Shown: in pieces, positions 44,914 through 53,533 of the stretch
Layout of the letters: the number at the start of each line of letters is the position of its first letter
Position numbering within the stretch: position 1 is the stretch's first letter
From: Bacteroidota bacterium
GTDB taxonomy: Bacteria; Bacteroidota; Bacteroidia; Chitinophagales; Chitinophagaceae
DNA length: 64,000 nt
Assembly: GCA_023416995.1 (NCBI GenBank)
Contig: JAEZGI010000057.1
Location: 1 to 64,000, forward strand
Direction of reading: 5' to 3'
Program-made: the position numbers and the translations under genes
The notes under the pieces: model-generated
Told to the model about the DNA's origin: nothing
What the model saw: only the letters and a program-made list of their open reading frames with translations
The model's database searches: none

Positions 44914-45318
44914 GTGATCAGGGTAGTGATAGCAGATGATCACAAACTTATGCGGGAGGCCGTCGGGCAGGTTCTTTCCAGTGATGAGCGACTGGATGTA
45001 ATTGCTTTATGTAAAGACGGAGCAGAGGCCGCAGAAACCTGCCGTGAGCTTAACCCGGATGTAGTGTTGATGGACATAAACATGCATCCGGTAAATGGTA
45101 TCGATGCAACACGTGTTATCCGGACTTTTTCCAACACCATAAAGGTTATAGGTCTTTCAATGCACAACGATTACTCGTATGTGAAGGCGTTGATAGAAGC
45201 GGGTGCAAACGGTTATGTAACGAAAAGTTCGGGTGTTGAAGAGATAATCAATGCAATATTCGAAGCCCTTAGGGGCCACGAATATTTAGATCCTGACATC
45301 AATATGTTGAAAGCGTGA
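44914..45318 (+). CDS. Receiver-only response regulator (NarL-type)
   Basis: A 134-residue protein consisting of one receiver domain. Acidic pocket residues are in IRVVIADDHKLM. The phosphoacceptor is Asp54 in VLMDINMHPVNG. The conserved Lys is in GYVTKSSG. Sequence and the AxDDH start are of the NarL/LuxR type, yet the protein ends just after the linker (EYLDPDINMLKA) with no LuxR helix-turn-helix. The start is a GTG at 44914; TTG 44905 is possible. No cognate kinase is adjacent. Confidence 0.85.
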   Translation: MIRVVIADDHKLMREAVGQVLSSDERLDVIALCKDGAEAAETCRELNPDVVLMDINMHPVNGIDATRVIRTFSNTIKVIGLSMHNDYSYVKALIEAGANGYVTKSSGVEEIINAIFEALRGHEYLDPDINMLKA

Positions 45319-45322
45319 ATGG

Positions 45323-46324
45323 TTAAGCGGTTACTGCCGGAAGACCAGCCATACTGTTCTCTTCTTTGAAGGCCTCCCTTGGAGTTAATCCAAGCAATTC
45401 AAACATCTTTTTATCCTCGTCAAATGCCGGGTTTGGTGTTGTTAATAATTTCTCACCTGCAAATATCGAATTAGCACCGGCCATAAAGCATAGAGCCTGT
45501 TCGGCTACAGTCATATTAGCGCGGCCCGCACTTAACCGTACCATGGTAGTTGGCATCAGAATGCGAGCAGTTGCAATCATACGGATCATATCCCAGACGT
45601 CTACCCGCTGGTTGTGTTGAAGTGGAGTTCCTTTTACGGGTACCAGCGCATTGATGGGAACGCTTTCGGGATGTTGCGGCATAGTTGCCAGTGTATGCAG
45701 CATTGTTATACGGTCGTCATGATTTTCACCAAGACCAATGATACCTCCGCAACAAACACTCACGCCCGCCTTGCGAACATTATCGAGCGTCTGAAGACGA
45801 TCTTCATAAGTACGGGTGGTAATAATTTCTTCGTAGTATTCAGATGAGGTATCCAGGTTATGGTTATAAGCATATAAACCAGCATCTGCCAATTTTTGTG
45901 CTTGTTCAGGTGTAAGCATACCTAAAGTACAACACACTTCCATACCCATTTCGTTTACACCTTTCACCATATCCAGCACACGGTCAAAGTCACGGTTGTC
46001 GCGAACTTCGCGCCAGGCAGCACCCATACAAAAACGGGTTGAACCCGCAGCTTTTGCCTGTGCAGCATATTGTAGCACTTCATCTTTCTTCATGAGCGCG
46101 TGAACCTTCACATCCGTGTTATAGCGGGCAGCCTGCGGACAGTATGCACAATCTTCGCTGCATCCTCCTGTTTTAATAGATAGCAAAGTACAAACCTGCA
46201 CTTCTCCAGCCTGGGTATATTTCCTGTGAACAGTTGCGGCACGGAAAATCAAATCAAGTACCGGTGTGTTATATGTTGATTGTATTTCTTCTCTTGTCCA
46301 GTCGTTCCTGATAACGTCCATCAT
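45323..46324 (-). CDS. bioB: Biotin synthase
   Basis: A 333-residue radical-SAM enzyme inserting sulfur into dethiobiotin. The radical-SAM cysteines are Cys55, Cys59 and Cys62 in CSEDCAYC. The second cluster region includes CMGAAWR and the CCTLG and CCGGIIGLGE motifs. RLSAGRANMT contributes the conserved Arg. Length and motifs are typical. It is convergent with the receiver gene, with a four-base gap. No other bio genes are in the window. Confidence 0.97.
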   Translation of the reverse strand: MMDVIRNDWTREEIQSTYNTPVLDLIFRAATVHRKYTQAGEVQVCTLLSIKTGGCSEDCAYCPQAARYNTDVKVHALMKKDEVLQYAAQAKAAGSTRFCMGAAWREVRDNRDFDRVLDMVKGVNEMGMEVCCTLGMLTPEQAQKLADAGLYAYNHNLDTSSEYYEEIITTRTYEDRLQTLDNVRKAGVSVCCGGIIGLGENHDDRITMLHTLATMPQHPESVPINALVPVKGTPLQHNQRVDVWDMIRMIATARILMPTTMVRLSAGRANMTVAEQALCFMAGANSIFAGEKLLTTPNPAFDEDKKMFELLGLTPREAFKEENSMAGLPAVTA

Positions 46325-46392
46325 TCAGTTTATTTGGGGGCAAACCTACATGAAAATGATGAAAATTCCACCTCTGATGTATGTGGTAACCA

Positions 46393-47811
46393 TTAACCGG
46401 GAAGGCCGTTGTGGCATTGGTAGAGGTAAAGCGTTCGATGGGTACCGGCTACATTTTCCCGGCCAAGCAATGTAAAGAAACGGCTAAACGTAGTTTCAAA
46501 ATCTTCCCGGGTATATTGATGGAATATATCCTCGCGGTGTCTGAGCAGTTCACGGACTTTGGGATCATCCCTGGGCACAAATTCAATTATTAAAACACGA
46601 CAATGTTTGCTTAAAAAATCAGCGATTGTGTTTAACGAAAGATATCTGGTTATCGCCAGATGATGGATCACTGCAAGTGCGGTGATGATATCTGGTTTGA
46701 TGCGATTAAGAAAAGAATCATATGCATGGTTGGCAAAACCTGTAGCTGGGGTAGGGTCAGTAATATCAACCACTAATGGTGATAATGAAACTTTGCTTTT
46801 TCTGATTTCTTTGTACAGGTGGTCTATTGAAGGTGCATCGTTATCAATCGCGGTAACATGTAGCGCCCGTTTGGCCATCAGTCTTGAGAAATGTCCATTG
46901 TTAGCGCCAATATCAAGTACTGTTTTGGTTGCAATGTCGCCGAATACCTGGTGCCTGAGCAAGGTCTCAAACGCCCCGGTTTTATTCTGCAGATACCCAT
47001 CGCCAAGTATAGAAGCAGAATAATAAGCATTCCAGTTTGCAGTTGTCATCATACCTGGTTTGAGAGATCGCACAAACGCTGCCAGGTGAGTGATCAGCTG
47101 TTGCATTTTTTGTTTGCTGAAGGATGGCGAAGCGGTCTTGCCTGTATTGGTTGTATTCATACGCGCTGGCAAAAACACATGAAACCAGCAACCCAACTGA
47201 AACCTTGATCGTGCCGGTAATAATGCAGCAGTCTGGCGGGCGCTAATACCTTCTTTTGCAGCTGCAAAATATTGATGTATGAATAGTTTTCCATAATGTT
47301 CCAGTAGCAACGGGTACAGAAACATTTCGCAAAACTGGCGATAAGCTACCCAGGGACGTTGTTCATCATATAAATCGAACGACAACGTATCTATCACTAA
47401 CGGTGATCCATACTCGAACTGAACATTTGAGGGTGTAGCATCTTTCAGTATCATACCGTGGCCGATCGAAAAAAGCATAATGTCCAGGTGTAACAGGGCA
47501 GCGTCCTGCAATGCTGTAAAACTCCATTCAACCGGGTAAGTGATAGATTGAAGTTGTTCCGGTTTAAGAATGACCAGCCGTTCAGCATCTTCCGGCAGAT
47601 CCGGTAAAAAAGCCTCTTCATGTGAAACCAGTTTGCGGGCCGTTGTAAGCTTTTTGTACAACCCAGATGACATCAACCGGTTAAAGGCCGACCCGTAAGA
47701 GCGGTTAACCTGCCGGTAGATTTCGCCCCTGTACCTGAAAACGAAACCAGCAGGGTCGCGGTACGAAGATGGGTGTTGTTCAATCAATTGAGTGTCTTTC
47801 TTTGTTTCCAA
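46393..47811 (-). CDS. Fusion protein: kinase-like N-terminal domain and class I SAM methyltransferase
   Basis: A 472-residue cytosolic protein. Residues about 90-210 resemble an aminoglycoside-phosphotransferase/kinase-like fold: GMILKDATPSNVQFEYG mimics the HxD(x)N catalytic loop and PLVIDTLSFDLYDEQRPW mimics the metal-binding DFD loop. Residues about 280-440 are a Rossmann methyltransferase with motif I VLDIGANNGHFSRLMAK and an acidic residue after the second strand (TAIDNDAPS). The tail FSRFFTLLGRENVAGTHRTLYLY is usual for the family. Similar proteins are annotated as nodulation/NoeA-like methyltransferases. Substrate unknown. Confidence 0.72.
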   Translation of the reverse strand: METKKDTQLIEQHPSSYRDPAGFVFRYRGEIYRQVNRSYGSAFNRLMSSGLYKKLTTARKLVSHEEAFLPDLPEDAERLVILKPEQLQSITYPVEWSFTALQDAALLHLDIMLFSIGHGMILKDATPSNVQFEYGSPLVIDTLSFDLYDEQRPWVAYRQFCEMFLYPLLLEHYGKLFIHQYFAAAKEGISARQTAALLPARSRFQLGCWFHVFLPARMNTTNTGKTASPSFSKQKMQQLITHLAAFVRSLKPGMMTTANWNAYYSASILGDGYLQNKTGAFETLLRHQVFGDIATKTVLDIGANNGHFSRLMAKRALHVTAIDNDAPSIDHLYKEIRKSKVSLSPLVVDITDPTPATGFANHAYDSFLNRIKPDIITALAVIHHLAITRYLSLNTIADFLSKHCRVLIIEFVPRDDPKVRELLRHREDIFHQYTREDFETTFSRFFTLLGRENVAGTHRTLYLYQCHNGLPG

Positions 47812-47881
47812 AGAAAAACCAATTTATCCAAAACCGGAACAAAATCAATACGGTGTCTGAGGAAACATATTAAAGTAGTAG

Positions 47882-47907
47882 ATTAGCTATCCTGATTAAA
47901 AGCTAAT
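47882..47907. promoter_or_regulatory. Inverted repeat upstream of the GH127 gene
   Basis: ATTAGCT and AGCTAAT form perfect seven-base arms separated by 12 bases. The repeat ends nine bases before the GH127 ATG. The position suits an operator or an RNA hairpin covering the start site. Confidence 0.4.
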
Positions 47908-47915
47908 ACTTGCAT

Positions 47916-49814
47916 ATGAAATGTTCACTGATGCCGTGTAAACTGGTTTACGCATTTACGCGGGTATGTTTAATATTCCTTTGTTCTGCCCAGGTACTGT
48001 TTGGGCAGACCGATTTACTCTCCGTTGGTGCTGCCCGTGAAATACGGGGTTTCACCGGTGAGAAACTAAATAATGCAGCGGGTAACAGGGTGTTTGCTCA
48101 GGATGTAAACCGGCTGATAGAACCATTCAGACATCGTGATGAAGCAAGGTGCTGGCAGACTGAGTTCTGGGGCAAGTGGTTTACTTCCGCAGTGCTTGCC
48201 TATCGATATAAACCTACTGCTGAAGCAAAAAAGATACTTGACGATGCTGTTGTGGGTCTGATCGCCACCCAAACCCCTGATGGGTATATCGGGAATTATA
48301 AACCATCCGAGTTATTGAAACAGTGGGATATCTGGGGCCGAAAATACTGCCTGTTGGGACTACTGGATTATTATGATATCACCGGTGATAAAAAAACGCT
48401 TAAGGCTGCTTCGGCTCTTGCAGACAACCTGTTGTCTGACCTTGCAAAAAGTGATGATATCATTGTCACCAAAGGTAATCACCGCGGTATGGCAGCATCA
48501 TCAGTGCTGGAGCCTTTGTGTTTGTTATATACCAGAACACGCGATAAAAAATATCTCGAAGCTGCTGAAAAAATTGTCGCACAGTGGGAAACGCCAGAGG
48601 GACCGCAACTGCTAAGCAAAGCAGCTATTGATGTGGCCGCTCGTTTTCCCAATCCGGGTCCAGCCAGGTGGTTCAGTTGGGACCAGGGCCTGAAGTCGTA
48701 CGAAATGATGTCTTGTTATGAAGGCTTACTGGAATTGTATCGTATAACAGGCAAACCTGCTTATCGTAAGGCAGTTGAACAAACCTGGCAAAACATCTTT
48801 GATACGGAGATTAATGTGGCAGGCTCGGGCTCTTCCATCGAGTGCTGGTTCGGTGGAAAAAAGTTGCAGGCAAATCCTGTTTATAAATACCAGGAAACCT
48901 GTGTAACCGTAACCTGGATCAAGCTTAGCCAACAGTTGCTGAGGTTGACCGGAGAATCAAAATATGCGGATGCCATCGAAACCGCTTATTATAACGCATT
49001 GCTCGGTGCAATGAGTCCTGATGGCAAACACTGGGCGCAATATACCCCGCTTTCGGGAAGAAGAATGGAAGGTGAAGAGCATTGCAACATGGGGCTGAAT
49101 TGTTGTATAGCCAGTGGTCCCAGGGGCCTGTTTACTTTACCGCATACGGTTTTGATGAAATCTGCAACAGGTGCCAACGTCAACTTTTATGTTGATGGAA
49201 TTTTTGAAACGACAACACCTTCAAAACAAAAGTTTGTGCTCCAACAGGAAACCGGCTATCCGAAAACCGGGGCCATCAAACTTTTATTGGATATAAAAAC
49301 GCCGGAAGAGTTTGCGCTGAGTTTGCGTATTCCATCATGGAGCAAACAAACGGCAGTTAAAATAAATGGTGAAAAATTTGACGATGTAAAAGCTGGAAAC
49401 TATGCTGTGCTGAAAAGAAAATGGAAAAAAGGGGATGTGATTGAGCTCATGATGGATATGACACCAAGGCTTGAACAGATTGGCGATAATCCTTCGTACA
49501 TCGCGGTTTCGCGGGGCCCGATATTGTTTTCAAGAGATACCCGGCTGGGTGGTCCTGAACTTACCGCTGTGCTGAAACCGGTAAAGACAAAGGAAGGCAT
49601 TCAATTAAAAGATACGGTTTCAGGTACCGGGGATATATGGATGGAGGTGACCATGATGTTCACTGCAGAAACCTATCCCGAATCAAATACGAAACCGGTT
49701 GCGATCTCTTTGTGTGATTATGCTTCCGCCGGTAACGGTAAATCACCTTCATACTTTATGGTTTGGATGCCACAACTTGTAGATCCCCGAACCTTTGCGC
49801 TTAAGGCAGAATAA
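47916..49814 (+). CDS. Exported GH127 beta-L-arabinofuranosidase
   Basis: A 632-residue exported enzyme of the DUF1680/GH127 family. A signal peptide ends near VLFGQ and an (alpha/alpha)6 barrel follows. The zinc-site and catalytic residues seen in the Bifidobacterium enzyme have counterparts. These are Glu327 and Cys329 in YQETCVTVTW, and Cys396-Cys397 in GLNCCIASGPRGL, of which the first would be the nucleophile. Glu309 in SIECWFGG may be the acid/base. The C-terminus is beta-sandwich. It probably releases beta-L-arabinose from plant glycans. ATG 47916 is used. Confidence 0.9.
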   Translation: MKCSLMPCKLVYAFTRVCLIFLCSAQVLFGQTDLLSVGAAREIRGFTGEKLNNAAGNRVFAQDVNRLIEPFRHRDEARCWQTEFWGKWFTSAVLAYRYKPTAEAKKILDDAVVGLIATQTPDGYIGNYKPSELLKQWDIWGRKYCLLGLLDYYDITGDKKTLKAASALADNLLSDLAKSDDIIVTKGNHRGMAASSVLEPLCLLYTRTRDKKYLEAAEKIVAQWETPEGPQLLSKAAIDVAARFPNPGPARWFSWDQGLKSYEMMSCYEGLLELYRITGKPAYRKAVEQTWQNIFDTEINVAGSGSSIECWFGGKKLQANPVYKYQETCVTVTWIKLSQQLLRLTGESKYADAIETAYYNALLGAMSPDGKHWAQYTPLSGRRMEGEEHCNMGLNCCIASGPRGLFTLPHTVLMKSATGANVNFYVDGIFETTTPSKQKFVLQQETGYPKTGAIKLLLDIKTPEEFALSLRIPSWSKQTAVKINGEKFDDVKAGNYAVLKRKWKKGDVIELMMDMTPRLEQIGDNPSYIAVSRGPILFSRDTRLGGPELTAVLKPVKTKEGIQLKDTVSGTGDIWMEVTMMFTAETYPESNTKPVAISLCDYASAGNGKSPSYFMVWMPQLVDPRTFALKAE

Positions 49815-49831
49815 AGAAACGAACCGGAAAT

Positions 49832-49996
49832 CTAATCGGGTGTTTTTTGCCGATCTGATTCAGGCTTTTCGGAACGGTCCTTTGTAAAAAAGGATTTAAT
49901 CTTCCACCAGATCGTTTTAAAATAAAACAGGAAACCCAGGATGGCAGCGACAATTGCCTGTACCAGGTAACTGCCGCTGCCAGGGTCGATATACAT
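49832..49996 (-). CDS. 54-residue membrane protein with an IDPGSGS N-terminus
   Basis: A small open frame with the N-terminal motif MYIDPGSGSYLVQ, one transmembrane segment (AIVAAILGFLFYFKTIWW) and a basic, then acidic and Lys-rich tail ending RQKTPD. It starts 14 bases after the stop of the M42 peptidase gene. A TAATG overlap at 50011 offers an alternative start that adds five residues. The MxxDPGSGS pattern recurs in short proteins of several phyla, so this is likely a real gene. Function unknown; the motif suggests a membrane-surface role. Confidence 0.75.
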   Translation of the reverse strand: MYIDPGSGSYLVQAIVAAILGFLFYFKTIWWKIKSFFTKDRSEKPESDRQKTPD

Positions 49997-50010
49997 GAGG
50001 CAGGATGTCA

Positions 50011-51129
50011 TTAGTCAAAATAACTAAGGTTAGTAGACGGCGTAAGTGCAAGTAAAGTTTCATACATAAGATCTATCGTTTGTTCGATATCCTTTTTGTG
50101 TAACATCTCAACTGTTGTGTGCATATAACGCAGTGGAATTGAAATCAAAACAGAAGGGCAACCATCATTTGCATAGGCAAATGAATCGGTATCGGTTCCT
50201 GTACTTCTCGATAAGGCACGCATCTGTATAGGAATATTTTTATTTGCGGCTACCTCTTCAACAAAAGCAAGCAGCTTGTTATGAATTGCGGGTCCATAAG
50301 CGAGCGATGGACCTTTGCCACATAAAACATCACCTTCAATTATTTTATTGATCATCGGGGTATGTGTGTCGTGCGTAACATCGGTGATGATCGCAACATC
50401 AGGTTTGATGCGGCGGGCGATCATTTCTGCGCCACGTAAGCCAATCTCTTCCTGAACAGCATTTACCACATATAAACCATATGGAAGTTTGATGTTGTTT
50501 TCTTTGATGCGTCGTGCAACTTCAGCGATCATGTAACCGCCAATACGGTTATCAAAGGCGCGTGCTATATAATGGTCATTTGCCAGCTCGTCGAACCCGT
50601 CCTGGTAAGTGACAACTGCACCAACATGAATGCCCAGATCTTCCGCTTCTTTTTTGCTGCGCGCACCGCAATCAAGGAAAAGGTTATCAACGCGGGGCTG
50701 CGGTTCTTTTGAATCATTGTTACTTAGACGCGTATGAATCGCGGGCCAGCCAAAAACTGCTTTTACGACGCCTTTTTTGCCATGTATAAATACTCTTTGC
50801 GCAGGTGCGATCTGGTGGTCAACGCCCCCGTTTCTTTTCAGATAAATCAAGCCTTCGTTGTTGATGTAATTCACGAACCAGCTGATTTCATCGGCATGTC
50901 CTTCAATCACCACTTTAAACGGAGCCTTGGGGTTGATGACTCCCACAGCGGTACCATATGGATCAGTGAAATAGGTGTCAACAAATGGCTTGATATATTC
51001 GAGCCATAATTTTTGACCGCCGCTTTCAAATCCGACAGGAGATGGGTTATTAAGATAGGCTTTCAGAAATTCATAGGATTTACCGGTAATCGCTTTATCT
51101 GACTTTGTTTTGGATGCTTGTTTCGCCAT
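50011..51129 (-). CDS. M42 family metallopeptidase (glutamyl/deblocking aminopeptidase-like)
   Basis: A 372-residue cytosolic di-metal aminopeptidase of the M42 family, which forms tetrahedral dodecamers. The metal ligands are seen in VVIEGHADEISWFV (first His), AFDNRIGG (bridging Asp), AVQEEIGLRGA (catalytic Glu and ligand), ITDVTHDTHTP and YMHTTVEML (last His). Length is typical. It lies in a minus-strand operon between the UbiA-like gene (19 bases) and the 54-residue membrane protein. Confidence 0.94.
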   Translation of the reverse strand: MAKQASKTKSDKAITGKSYEFLKAYLNNPSPVGFESGGQKLWLEYIKPFVDTYFTDPYGTAVGVINPKAPFKVVIEGHADEISWFVNYINNEGLIYLKRNGGVDHQIAPAQRVFIHGKKGVVKAVFGWPAIHTRLSNNDSKEPQPRVDNLFLDCGARSKKEAEDLGIHVGAVVTYQDGFDELANDHYIARAFDNRIGGYMIAEVARRIKENNIKLPYGLYVVNAVQEEIGLRGAEMIARRIKPDVAIITDVTHDTHTPMINKIIEGDVLCGKGPSLAYGPAIHNKLLAFVEEVAANKNIPIQMRALSRSTGTDTDSFAYANDGCPSVLISIPLRYMHTTVEMLHKKDIEQTIDLMYETLLALTPSTNLSYFD

Positions 51130-51148
51130 ATTGAATAAGATAGATTTT

Positions 51149-52015
51149 TTAGGTGAAGATGGAAGTGAGTATTGCAGGCAACATCATCATTCCGTCTAAT
51201 ACAATGTAGTAAAGATAGTCTGAAAAATTTTTTTTGCCGATTTTGTATAAGGGGATCATGATTAAGCCGGGAATCAGCATTAATGTTACGACCAATGCTT
51301 GCATGCCGGTGAAGTACATTGCTGCAGTGAGTAACATGAAAGCAGCAAGTGATCCGGCAAATAAGCGGTCCACGCCGCGTTCGCTTAAAAAAGTGATCAT
51401 ACTGCGAATGCCTTCATTTCGATCCCAATCGCGGTCACGATAGTCGAACAAAATGCAGATACTGTATATAAAAAAGAATCTTGATGCGCAGAATAAAAGA
51501 TCTGCTGTGGTCCAATGCCGGCCATCGATCAATAAGGGAAGAACAGAGGTGACATAGGTCCACACCATTGATAAAAAAATCGTTTTCCCGACAGCTACCT
51601 TCCGAAGGAAAGTAAGGAAAGACAACTTGGGAGCCGAATACAAAAAAGTGAGCAACACAGATATGCTGAGTACGAACCAATGTTCGATAAAATAAAAAAA
51701 ATAGATACCTGCACCAATGGCTCCCACTACAAAAACTACGATATGTAAATTCCGGTGCCTGTTTGTCCAGCTTAACCTGACAAGAGTTGATTCCGTGTTG
51801 GTGGTAAGACCCCAGTGAAAGTTATAACTGCAAAGTGTAGCGAATAACACAAAAACTGCAAAGTTGAATTTGTCGTATTCCAGTTGTAACAGGTGGTTGG
51901 CCTGGTGAATCATAACAAGGGCACAAACCGCAATAAACAAACTGCTGAAAACAAAAAGATGAGTCAGTGATCGGGCGATACCTCTCAATCCTGTGGGTAT
52001 CGTATGAGGGGCCAT
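51149..52015 (-). CDS. UbiA-like polytopic membrane protein
   Basis: A 288-residue protein with about nine transmembrane helices. The second UbiA aspartate motif is well kept (DYRDRDWDRNEG). The first motif, normally NDxxD in helix 2, is degenerate (CSYNFHWGLT), so diphosphate-Mg binding may be altered. It could be a prenyltransferase with an unusual acceptor or a non-catalytic relative. It starts 12 bases after the lipoprotein stop and belongs to the same operon as the M42 peptidase. Confidence 0.7.
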   Translation of the reverse strand: MAPHTIPTGLRGIARSLTHLFVFSSLFIAVCALVMIHQANHLLQLEYDKFNFAVFVLFATLCSYNFHWGLTTNTESTLVRLSWTNRHRNLHIVVFVVGAIGAGIYFFYFIEHWFVLSISVLLTFLYSAPKLSFLTFLRKVAVGKTIFLSMVWTYVTSVLPLLIDGRHWTTADLLFCASRFFFIYSICILFDYRDRDWDRNEGIRSMITFLSERGVDRLFAGSLAAFMLLTAAMYFTGMQALVVTLMLIPGLIMIPLYKIGKKNFSDYLYYIVLDGMMMLPAILTSIFT

Positions 52016-52027
52016 CAGGAATTGAGA

Positions 52028-52501
52028 TTAGTTGATACGCTGCACAACGATCTGTTCGGTGGTGATAGTATCACTCACGTTCATGGCTTTATCGCGTAAC
52101 GCGAGCCTGATCACTATGCTGTCGCTTTCAAATCCGGTTGGTGAATTTGGATCTGACGGTGCCCTTTCAGCCGATAGCAACTGCAGCTGGTAGAACAATC
52201 TCAATTCGATTTCACCATCGGTACGTTTTGGGAAATCGGCAACGGCTAGCGAGAAACTGTCGCGTATGGTGGTTGTGGTTCTTATATTTTGCCTGATCTT
52301 CTGAACAAATATCGATTCAAGATCAGCTTCTTTATCTGTGAACTCCAGGTTAATGGCAAGATCGCCGTTTACAGGTATGGTGGTGGCACTGAGCGATTTC
52401 ACTTTGATGGATGGTTTTGTCTCTGCCTTATCTTTGCTGCATCCGACTGTCAGGAGGGCAAAGGCTAAGATAAAACCGGTTAAATAGCGCATATTCGGCA
52501 T
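52028..52501 (-). CDS. Lipoprotein of unknown function
   Basis: A 157-residue protein with a lipoprotein signal (MRYLTGFILAFALLTVGCSKDK; lipobox TVGC). The mature part reads as one Ig-like beta domain (PSIKVKSLSATTIPVNGDL, INLEFTDKEADLESIFVQKI, SIVIRLALRDKAMN). The first Met gives four extra residues. It is first in the operon lipoprotein-UbiA-like-M42-small membrane protein. It is divergent from the LuxE-like gene across 42 bases. Confidence 0.82.
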   Translation of the reverse strand: MPNMRYLTGFILAFALLTVGCSKDKAETKPSIKVKSLSATTIPVNGDLAINLEFTDKEADLESIFVQKIRQNIRTTTTIRDSFSLAVADFPKRTDGEIELRLFYQLQLLSAERAPSDPNSPTGFESDSIVIRLALRDKAMNVSDTITTEQIVVQRIN

Positions 52502-52543
52502 GATTGTTCACAAATTTAAAGGCCTGTCAGTGAATATAAGTAT

Positions 52544-53533
52544 ATGAATTGTGAATACGAAGATAAAATTTTCGCGGTCAACAGCAACACGTTCGAAGCA
52601 ACGGCGCTGGATGTGTTTCGCCTACAGGCTGCGGAAAATGAGGTGTACCGGCATTTTCTCCAGGCATTACAGGTGGACAGTTCAAAAGTGAAGCGGATTA
52701 CTGATATCCCATTTTTACCTGTTTCAATGTTTAAATCTTTCAATGTCATTACCGGTTCGTTTGAGCCGGAAGTTGTTTTTGAAAGCAGTGGTACCACCGG
52801 AACTGTTAACAGCAAACACCAGGTGAGAAAAGCGTCAGTTTACCGAACCAGTTTCATGAAAACTTTCCAACAGTTCTATGGTGCTCCTGCTGATTGGTGT
52901 ATTCTGGGGTTATTGCCTTCATATCTTGAACGTTCTACCTCATCACTTGTTTTTATGGTTGATGAACTGATCAGAAATTCGGAGCATGAACTCAGCGGGT
53001 TCTATTTATATGAACATGCTTCGCTCAGCGATACGCTGAAGTCACTCATAGCGGCTGGTCAAAAAACAATGCTGATCGGGGTAAGTTTTGCCTTGCTCGA
53101 TTTCGGCGCAGCAGCGGGCATCACGCTCAGGAATTGCATTGTAATGGAAACGGGCGGTATGAAGGGCCGCCGTGCCGAAATCACCCGTTCGGAATTACAT
53201 CAGCGTATTAAAAATGATTTTGGCATTAGTGAAGTGCATTCAGAATATGGGATGACCGAACTGCTTTCCCAGGCATATTCAACCGGCAATGGAATATTCA
53301 CCTGTCCGCCCTGGATGAAGGCCATAGTTCGCGCGGATGATGATCCCCTGGCTGTATCCACCAGTGGTAAAGGTTTATTAAACATCATTGATCTTGCAAA
53401 TATCTACTCCTGTTCTTTTATCGCAACCGATGATATTGGTGTTGTACATGCGGATGGAAGTTTTGAAGTACAGGGCCGTATGGATAACAGCGATGTTCGT
53501 GGTTGCAGCCTTATGGTAAGTGATATGAGTTAA
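52544..53533 (+). CDS. LuxE/PaaK-like acyl-adenylating enzyme
   Basis: A 329-residue member of the LuxE acyl-protein synthetase family. The nucleotide-binding loop is VFESSGTTGTVNSKHQ, and the A5-like motif is HSEYGMTELLSQAY. It ends with an ATDDIGVVHADGSFEVQGRMDN-like region (the GRxxD motif of adenylating enzymes). It activates an acyl acid with ATP and passes it to a Cys or thiol. Its last 23 bases overlap the convergent oxidoreductase gene. It is divergent from the lipoprotein/UbiA operon. Confidence 0.87.
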   Translation: MNCEYEDKIFAVNSNTFEATALDVFRLQAAENEVYRHFLQALQVDSSKVKRITDIPFLPVSMFKSFNVITGSFEPEVVFESSGTTGTVNSKHQVRKASVYRTSFMKTFQQFYGAPADWCILGLLPSYLERSTSSLVFMVDELIRNSEHELSGFYLYEHASLSDTLKSLIAAGQKTMLIGVSFALLDFGAAAGITLRNCIVMETGGMKGRRAEITRSELHQRIKNDFGISEVHSEYGMTELLSQAYSTGNGIFTCPPWMKAIVRADDDPLAVSTSGKGLLNIIDLANIYSCSFIATDDIGVVHADGSFEVQGRMDNSDVRGCSLMVSDMS

